From Bromus sterilis (lineage: Eukaryota > Streptophyta > Magnoliopsida > Poales > Poaceae), in NCBI GenBank assembly GCA_950022295.1, contig OX465597.1, positions 192,819,016 through 192,883,015 on the forward strand: a stretch of DNA of 64,000 bases. Reading direction: 5' to 3'. Each line of letters starts with the position of its first letter. The first letter of the stretch is position 1. This document shows positions 56,753 through 64,000 of this stretch, piece by piece. The translations under genes were made by a program, and so were the position numbers. The notes beneath the pieces are model-generated. The model had not been told where the DNA came from and made no database searches. It worked only from the letters and a program-made list of their open reading frames with translations.

Positions 56753-57360
56753 TGGGCTGTTAAGTGTGTATTTCTTGGTTATGGTTCGGGAGTAAAAGGA
56801 TATAAGTTATGGAACCCGGAAACACAGAAAGTTATGGTGAGCAGGAATGTAGTTTTCAATGAATCTGTTATGTTTGTTGACAGTTCTTCCACAGATACTT
56901 TGTCAGTTTCTTCTGATGAAGAAGAGCATCATGAGATTGGTTTTCAGTTGGAGCTCCTTGATAAGGAAGAAAATGAAATTGTTGATAATGATGTTCATGA
57001 TGATATTGATGTGCAGCACTCACCCCCTATTTTGCAGCAAATCCGTACTATTGCAGCTGACAGACCAAGGAGGAACACTACCGCACCCAAACGTCTTGTT
57101 GAGGAATGCGACATTGTTCATTATGCTTTTAGTTGTGCAGAACAGGTGGAGAATAATCATGAGCCATCCACTTACACTGAGGCTATTATTTTGGGTGACC
57201 GCGAGAAGTGGATTTCTGCTATGCAAGAAGAGATGCAGTCACTTGATAAAAATGGCACATGGGATATTGTGCGCTTGCCTAAACAGAAGAAGGTCGTTCG
57301 GTGCAAATGGATCTTCAAAAGGAAGGAAGGTTTATCTCCCAATGAACCTCCAAGGTTTAG
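56753..57360 (+). pseudogene. N integrase C-terminus and RT start
   Basis: The frame is open from about 56762 to a stop at 57368-57370. It reads GVKGYKLWNPETQKVMVSRN at the start, the typical end of Copia integrase, then an acidic linker with HHEIGFQLELLDKEENEIVD, then RT entry (TYTEAIILGDREKWISAMQE, VRCKWIFKRKEG). At about 57359 one base is missing relative to family members, after which RT continues in another frame. As a deletion product it has no start codon of its own. Confidence 0.85.
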
Positions 57361-58719
57361 GCAAGGTTAGTTGCAAAGGGCTTTAGTCAAATTCCAGGTG
57401 TTGATTATAATGATGTGTTCTCTCCGGTTGTGAAGCATAGTTCTATTCGTACTTTCTTTGGTATTGTAGCTATGCATAATTTTGAGCTTGAGCAGTTCGA
57501 TGTGAAAACTGCTTTTCTACATGGAGAGCTTGATGAGGAAATATATATGGAGCAGCCTGAAGGTTTCATAGAGCCTGGTAAAGAAGCTTTTGTGTGCAAG
57601 TTGAAGAAGTCCCTATATGGTTTGAAACAGTCTCCAAGACAGTGGTATAAAAGGTTTGATTCATTTATGATATTGAATGATTTCAAGAGATCTGACTTTG
57701 ATAGTTGTGTTTATATCAAGTTTGTTGATGGATCACCTATATACTTGCTGTTATATGTTGATGATATGTTGATTTCTGCCAAGAGCAAGAAACAGATTAA
57801 TGCTTTGAAGGCACAATTGAGCAATGAATTTGATATGAAGGATCTTGGTGCTGCTAAGAAGATTTTGGGTATCGAGATTTCCAGAGACAGAGATTCTGGT
57901 TTGCTATTTCTTAGCCAGCAGAGTTACATTAAGAAAGTCCTTCATCGCTTTAATATGCATGATGCTAAATCTGTTAACACGCCCATTGCTCCTCACTTTA
58001 AGTTATCATCTAATGATTGTCCTAGTACTGATGAGGATTTTGAGTACATGTCAAGAGTTCCATATTCTAGTGCTGTTGGTTCTTTGATGTATGCCATGGT
58101 TTGCTCTCGTCCGGATTTATCTTTTTCTATGAGCTTGGTTAGTAGATTCATGGCTAATCCTGGTAAAGAACATTGGAAAGCTGTTCAGTGGATTTTCAGG
58201 TATCTTCGTGGCACTTCAGGTGCTTATTTGAAGTTTGGCAGGACTGGTGAGGGACTCGTTGGCTACGTGGATTCAGATTTTGCTTCGAGTGATTTGGATA
58301 AGAGGAGATCCCTCACCGGCTATGTGTTCACCATTGGAGGATGTGCCGTGAGTTGGAAGGCTACATTGCAGCCAATTGTTGCTCAATCCAGTACTGAAGC
58401 TGAATACATGGCTATTGCTGAAGCGTGCAGGGAATCAGTTTGGTTGAAAGGTTTATATGCTGAACTTTGTGGAGATACTACTTGCATGAATCTGTTTTGT
58501 GACAATCAAAGTGCAATATACTTAACTAAGGATCAAATGTTCCATGAGAGGACCAAGCACATTGATGTCAAATACCATTATATCCGAGACGTTGTTTCTC
58601 AAGGTGAGATAAAGGTATGCAAGATTAGTACTCATGATAATCCTGTTGATATGATGACAAAGCCTGTTCCTGTTGCTAAGTTTGAGCTTTGCTCGGACTT
58701 AGTTGGTATAACTGCTTAG
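57361..58719 (+). pseudogene. N reverse transcriptase and RNase H
   Basis: Open for about 450 codons to TAG 58717-58719. It has RT motifs LEQFDVKTAFLHGELDEEIY, CKLKKSLYGLKQSPRQWYKR and the active site LLLYVDDMLIS. RNase H shows GYVDSDFASSDLDKRRSLTG, AQSSTEAEYMAIAEACRESV and LFCDNQSAIYL, so its acidic residues are present. It ends TKPVPVAKFELCSDLVGI, the normal Copia C-terminus. Apart from the single frameshift just upstream it looks undamaged. Confidence 0.9.
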
Positions 58720-58816
58720 CCCTAGTGGCTGTTTGGCGCCAAAGGTGTTTCTTTTGTTTGTTCAGGAAGGAGTTGCTCGTTCATGCTACAAGGTGAATTT
58801 GTCTCAAGGTGGAGTT
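58720..58816 (+). other. N 3' untranslated region and polypurine tract
   Basis: 97 bp after the pol stop, ending AAGGTGGAGTT at the LTR border. AAGGTGGAG (58806-58814) is the polypurine tract. Confidence 0.75.
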
Positions 58817-59155
58817 TGTTGAAGTTGATCCAAATTCATTCATGAAGTTAAGAGGAAACTTCTGACGGAGCGGAGCGGAGGCCCGTCGCCGGTAGGCTGG
58901 GTATAAATATACCTTGTAATCCTAGGTCTCTCCTACCGCCTATAAATACACCTTGTAAGCCGCCGCACGGGATAGTTCCTCAAGTTGTAAATCCCTCGGC
59001 GTTTTGTAACACCTCCACAATAAGGAATAGTTCGCTGGCTGGCGCCCGTGGTTTTTTTCCCTTCTTCGTGGAAGGGTTTTCCACGTTAAATCTGCGTGTC
59101 CCCTGTGTTGCTTTTCGTTCTACTTCATTGTTATTTGCGTGTCGATTCTCTAACA
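58817..59155 (+). mobile_element. N 3' LTR
   Basis: 339 bp, from TGTTGAAG to CTCTAACA (TGTT/AACA inverted ends). TATAAATA-type boxes lie near 58902 and 58941, followed by the leader-like region. Confidence 0.9.
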
Positions 59156-60261
59156 TCTTATAATTAAACATCTTGAAAGAATCCACGAATACAAGATATA
59201 AATTAAGGCAAAAGCCTAACCACAACAATACGATCAAGGATCCACTATTCCCTTGTGCAAAAATGTGCAAACTGGGGTTCAGGTTCCTGTCACTCTGGCA
59301 ACCCACCGTAAGTATTCTTTATACACAATTCATTCCCCTAGGTCCTTAGAAAGGCGAAGTGTTGAGTGTTCGACTCACACAACACCACTAGGAAAATAAC
59401 AACACAACTTAAATATCAAACAACACATATTACTTCAACATCATATGACTACTAACAACTAGACTTCTCCCATGTCCTCAAGAAATAAAGTAACTACTCA
59501 CAAGACATAAAAGAGATCATGATCAGTGGTGATAAATAGATGACAAACAATCTGGACATAACTATATTTCTCCAACAAAACTCAATAGCATTCACTACAA
59601 AGTAGTAATCAACACTGGTAGAGTAGAGAGGATAGATAGTACGGATTACAACACAAGTTGCAATTGTGAGATGAGATAGGATGGTGGTGGAGATGTTGCT
59701 AATGTTGGGGATGATGTTGATGATGATCTCGATGATGCCCGTGACGATGTGATGATGATGACGATGATCTCCCCTTCCGGCAGGTGTTCTCCCTGGCGGA
59801 ATCTGCCCGCCGGAGATGTATTTTCTTCTTTGTAGGTTTCTGCCACGGAGCGGCGGCGGAACTCGCGAAACTCCTCGCTCTTGAGGGTTTTCGGATGACA
59901 GGGGATATATAGGCCAAAGGGGGGAGCCAGGAGTGGCCTTAGGTGTCCAGGCGGCCTCCCGGCGCGCGCCAGGGGGAGCCTAGGCACCTGGTGGCCCCCC
60001 TCTGGCTCTCGTTTTGCATGCCTCCTTCATTTTTCTAGAAAATATCCTCCTTCGATTTTCAGGTAATTTGGAGGTCTTCTGATTCAGCAACTCTGCGTCC
60101 ACTTTTTACCGCTGAATCCTGTGTCTGCTGCTTCGGCATCGGAAAGTTGCAAACTGTGTAAAACAAGCCAAAACAACATAAGAATAGCATCATAACATGA
60201 AATATATCAATGGATAGAGGTGAATTGTGATATAAAATAGTGATGCATTTTGGACGTATCA
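59156..60261 (-). mobile_element. ATH2 5' LTR, 5' part
   Basis: Continues 56282-56670; minus-strand start TGATACGTCC at 60261. Total LTR length is about 1.5 kb. A GC-rich core near 59940-60000 and a plus-strand TATATAGG near 59905 (CCTATATA on the element strand) correspond to the promoter region of other Athila-type LTRs here. It contains the GAT-rich microsatellite noted separately. It is inserted in K next to ACATC. Confidence 0.75.
59703..59768. repeat. GAT-rich trinucleotide stretch
   Basis: Imperfect GATGATGTTGATGATGAT-type repeat within the ATH2 LTR. It produces Ser/His-rich shadow frames that are not genes. Confidence 0.8.
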
Positions 60262-60891
60262 ACATCCCCTAGTCTCCTGTTTCTGTTACTCAAGCTAGAC
60301 ATCGGGGGGGCATGAACCCACAATCTTGCATAACGCCCCCTCTTGGAGTTCCAATCTACTACTTGGCCAAATCAATAAAAAGCAATGGAGAACATGCAAG
60401 AATATTCAAGAACTAAAACATAAAAGGTAAACCAAATATATTACTCATCACAATCTTAACATAATGTCATAATACATCAGATCCCAGCAAACACAGCATA
60501 GCAATAGCAGAACTAATACAAAGATGGCTTGATCATGTAGGGCAGCTCACAAGGGCTAATAATTGAGGCACACGTTGGAGAGAAAACATCACATAGCTAC
60601 TGTTCATGGACCCATGGTCCAAGGTGGACTATTCACAGCTCATACGGGAAGCGCTCATGGTGGTGGAGAAGCTCCCGGAGATCAATCCTCCCTCCGGCAG
60701 GGTGCCGGGACAGAGTCTTCTGGCGAAACCAATCTCGGGATCACAGCGGCGAGGGAACAATGGTGAAAATCGTGTGAAGGGGAACCTCCTGGGTATTTTT
60801 AGGTCGAGGGGTAAATATAGTCAAAAGGAGGGCACCGGGGGAGGCCTGGCCCCACCAGGCGGGTCCCTGGCGCTACCTCCCCCTGACCCGC
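60262..60891 (-). mobile_element. K: Athila-type LTR, left part
   Basis: Reverse-oriented LTR fragment similar to the ATH1 3' LTR (GGGGGGCATGAACCCACAAT, TCCCTCCGGCAGGGTGCCGG). Its left portion is cut off by ATH2. It is interrupted after CCCGC (60887-60891) by S and continues at 62551. Confidence 0.75.
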
Positions 60892-62550
60892 TGATATGTC
60901 CCAAACATATCTATAATTTCTACTTGTTCCATGCATGTTTTGTGTGATATTGGTATGCTTTTGCTACACTTTTGATCATATTTGCACTAACCTATTAACT
61001 CAGTGCACCCCAATGCCAGTTCTTGTTTTCTGTTGTATTTTTATTTCAGGTTTCCCCCGTATTAAAAATGCTCCAAAAATTCTGGAAAAATTCAATAAAA
61101 AATCAGCGTATGGGAACCTTCCAGAGTCCCGAAGGGGGGTGGAGAGGACCAACCAGGGGCCCAGGCGCCCTCCCGGCGCGGCCTGGAGTGGGGCCGCGCC
61201 AGGGGGTTCCTGGACCTCTGGTGGCTCCCCTGGCTGCCCCACTTCGCGTATATATTCTCCGTCCTCTGAAACCCCCGAGGACAGAACCCTTTTTCGCGAT
61301 CTTGCCTCTATTCGTCCGCCGACGCGCTTCCAAGATCGGGATCACCAGAATACCTATTCCCGGCACCCTTCCGTAGGGAGGATTGACCTCCAGGAGCTTC
61401 TCCACCACCATGGACGCTTCCCGGATGATCCGTGAGTAATGCACCTTGGACCATGGGTCCATGATTAGTAGCTATGTGATGTTCTCATCCCCTCTTTGTT
61501 CTTCATGGATTAGACCTTGTGAGCTTCCCTACATGATCAAGGAACATATGTAATTCTTTCTGATGTTGCTATGTTGAGTTTGCTGGGATCTGATGGATTA
61601 TGAGACTATGTTCAGATTGTGATTGAGTAATATATTTGGTTCTTCTCTTTTATATTTTTGTTCTTGAGTAATTCTTGCATGTTTTCCATTGCTTTTTATT
61701 GCTTTGGACAAGTAGTAGGTAGTGACTCTAAGAGGGAGCTTTATGCATGATTGTTGGTTCATGCCCCCTGATGACTAGCTGGAGTGACAGAAACAAGAAT
61801 CTAGGGGATGTGTTGTTGCCACGAGGGGGAAAGCAACGGTGCTTGGAACCGTGGTTGCAAGGATTGTTTACTTTACACAAAGTTCTTTTAATGCGGTTGT
61901 CTGTTGCTTTAGGTTTACACGTTGGGTGGGGCTCGCAACTTAATACCAGCGAAATGTTCTGGATAGATATCTCAAGGTGGATGATTAGTAGTAGATGCAG
62001 TTGGATTTTGGTCTACTTATTTTGGCGTACCGCCCATGCTTTTGAGCCTCTTCCTTTCTTTGTAGCATAGTTAGCATTGGTTTGTGCCCGTAATCCTGTC
62101 AATTGCCCAGCTGTGATTTTTTTACCTCGCATAGCAGTTTTATCGTATTTTTGGAGAGAGGCGTCACTAGTGAACATCATGGGACCGCGGTCCATATTTC
62201 CATCACTGTTAACACCCTCAATTTACTTCCTTCTTTTACTTTCCAGTTGCAGTTATCATTACCCTTTTATCTGTTGCATTGATCCTTTGTAAACGGCAAG
62301 GTCGGAGAGATTGACAACCTCTCTGTACTCGTTGGGAGAAAAGTTATTTGTCGTGTGTGCAGATCCAGGTAAAGTAAGCAACCTAAGGTTGTGAACGGTG
62401 CCATTTTTCACTTTACCACCTACTTGTCGACCTTGGAGTCCTACTGGAGATACTCAACCTTGGTATCTTAGCCAACTGAAATTTGCTGCTAGGCTACATC
62501 CAACCTTCCACTTGGGGTAACCAATGAGGAGCACTACTTCAATGCTATCA
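60892..62550 (+). mobile_element. S: solo Athila-type LTR
   Basis: A complete forward LTR of 1659 bp, from TGATATGTCCC to GCTATCA, with CCCGC on both sides (60887-60891 and 62551-62555). No interior. TATA box GTATATATT at about 61248-61256. It is the intact reference for the Athila-type LTRs H, K and ATH1 in this window; short ORFs inside are not genes. Confidence 0.9.
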
Positions 62551-62849
62551 CCCGCGTCGGTGGCTGCCTGGGAGGGGGCAAGCCCCCTCCGGCCCCCCTT
62601 CTGTCTTTTGGATCTTCCAGACTACTGATTTTATATATATTTTTTTTTGGATTTTTTCGAGCACTTTAAGTATTGGGAAATACCTGCAATGCACGGACAA
62701 TGGAAGACAGAAACCGGCACTGGGGCACTGAGTTAGTAGGTTAGTCCAAATATGTGTAAAAAGGTATGAAAGTGTAGCAAAACATGTAGCAAAGTCACCC
62801 ATGTAAGCATGGAACAAGCAGAAATTATAGATAAGTTTGGGACGTATCA
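62551..62849 (-). mobile_element. K: Athila-type LTR, right part
   Basis: Remainder of K, ending at TATCA 62849 (minus-strand start TGATACGTCCC). No polypurine tract or ATH-like interior follows on the right, so K is either a solo LTR or a truncated copy. Confidence 0.75.
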
Positions 62850-62979
62850 CTTACTCGTCGCCGCCGCAAGTGGCTCCTGCCATGGGTGTTTTCTCGTCGC
62901 CACCACAACTCACTTCTGCCGTCAGTGCTTACTTGTTGCCGCCAAAACTCGCTTCCTCGCTTGCTTGTGCCGCAAATTG
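62850..62979. other. Unassigned 130 bp with degenerate repeats
   Basis: Between K and T. About three diverged copies of a 40-45 bp C-rich unit around CTCGTCGCC and CTTGTTGCCGCC. It matches no element here; it may be the only non-LTR target sequence in the window or part of a further element. Confidence 0.4.
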
Positions 62980-64000
62980 TGTCGGGACCCGGGGTTAGCG
63001 TATGCAAGTCCCGCTACAACACAATCATATGGAGAGCCAAGAGCCATACCCACTTGTCGAAGCAGACAACGCCAAGCACAGAACGCTCTCGGAAAGCATC
63101 GAACGTGAGGGGCATCCCATCCAGGCCGGATGATCAACTGAGATGGGTCCTCATCGCCCGCACACATGTCTAAATGATCTGGGTGGTGAACTCCCATTCT
63201 CATAGACAAGTCGCCTCAACCATACTATCGATTGTATTATAACACTTACATAGACTTACTCCAGACTAATCACTTAGTCGGGGTCTAGGGTGGGCTCGAT
63301 CATACAACAAAGTGTGCACGTGACAGAGTCACGAGCAATCGCATCGCGATGCCCCAAGCTACGCACATCTAAGGGCCACTTGGTGTATAAAAGACCGCCA
63401 GCCAGATCACAACTAAGGTCTCGAAAACCCATACTAAGACATGCATGTTATAATCATACACGCAACACACATGTCTAGTATGAACAGCAGGTATCATTGC
63501 AATTCTCTACAAAGTTTACCACTTTATTGATAACTCTTACATAGTGCACACAGAGATCACAAATCTGTGATCCAACATTACATCAAACATGTGGAAGCAA
63601 AGTAGGTCTGAGTACATAAAAGTTTAAAAAATGGATTAGAGAAGCCTTATTTATAAACAAGCCCTTCCACGAGGGACCAGTCGTCTGACTGAGACTACAC
63701 TAGCTTGGCTTCAGTCGTCGAGCTCCAGGAAGAATCCACCTTCGGGGTCAGTGGGTTCATCTAAAACATAAAATAAGCAAACGTGGGTACAAAGTCGTAC
63801 TCAGCAAGACTTACGTAGGAGCTATACTACTCATGCACATGTATCAAGGCAAAGGGAGGTGGGGTTTCACTGCAGAAGTGCCATCTTTGACTTGGCTAGT
63901 CCTGAACTACGAGTACCAGACTTGAGGTAAGAAGCGTACACGAGTCCACTACATGTCTCCAACCAATTACACCACTATGGTGCCTTTCTTGACTTCCCAC
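62980..64000 (-). mobile_element. T: Y-type long LTR, partial
   Basis: Starts TGTCGGGACCC at 62980 and reads as the reverse complement of the last ~1 kb of the Y LTR (shared phrases GGGATGCCCC, GGCCACTTGGTGTA, TCCACGAGGGACCAG on the plus strand). It has no primer site on its left, so this is a 3' or solo LTR end. It runs off the window. Confidence 0.8.

Larger units (their letters stand above)
56671..59155 (+). mobile_element. N: internally deleted Ty1/copia element
   Basis: Forward Copia element with perfect 5-bp duplication TCTTA at 56666-56670 and 59156-59160. The left end is only 82 bp of LTR, joined directly to integrase sequence. The rest of the 5' LTR, the primer site, gag, protease and most of integrase are deleted. 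RT and RNase H are complete apart from one frameshift, and the 3' LTR (58817-59155) is full length. The deletion must be internal, since both outer ends and the duplication remain. Confidence 0.9.

Overview
The window looks like intergenic DNA from a very large grass genome, most likely a Triticeae species (wheat, barley or rye relative). That taxonomic guess is inference from the kinds of LTR retrotransposons present and from recall of their families; no species marker is visible. I found no host gene, rRNA gene or ordinary tRNA gene. Almost every base can be placed in LTR retrotransposons inserted into one another. I use working names: TAT, H, Y, ATH1, W, M, ATH2, Z, U, P, V, N, K, S, T.

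Layout. 1-5776: 3' two thirds of a degenerate Ty3/gypsy Tat-lineage element (TAT, + strand) with two RNase H domains, 3'-UTR tandem repeats, a broken antisense reading frame with a B3-like segment, and its 3' LTR. It sits in an Athila-type LTR fragment (H, 5777-6547). 6548-30890 is an Athila-lineage gypsy (ATH1, - strand) split by a 3.7-kb solo LTR (Y), a noncoding long-LTR element of LARD type (W, 12985-20930) and a Copia element (M, 21244-29022). 30891-60261 is a second Athila-type element (ATH2, - strand). Its gag is split by Z (- strand, 3.7-kb LTRs around a 0.6-kb noncoding interior). Z is in turn split by U (+ strand gypsy, 4.65-kb LTR, gag), by a CRM-type chromovirus P with nearly complete pol, and by a small piece V. 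The ATH2 5' LTR is split by an internally deleted Copia element N. 60262-62849 is another Athila-type LTR (K) carrying a solo LTR of a related type (S). The window ends in part of a Y-type long LTR (T).

Target-site duplications support the nesting: AAGGT around Y, TCTTA around N and CCCGC around S are perfect; CATAG/CATGG around M and GTGTT/GTATT around Z each differ by one base. The P region does not fit a simple insertion: both copies of its 916-bp LTR are complete, but their flanks do not match and a foreign piece (V) lies where the P primer-binding site should be.

The most unusual signal is in the U LTR: three successive tRNA-like modules (38019-38429), each with an A box, a B box 44-45 bases further on and a downstream T run. 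Four otherwise different long LTR families in the window (Y, W, Z, U) also share a roughly 50-bp block of palindromes 0.8-1.1 kb from the LTR 3' end. No coding region here is intact enough to call a functional element. N and P come closest, but both are interrupted.
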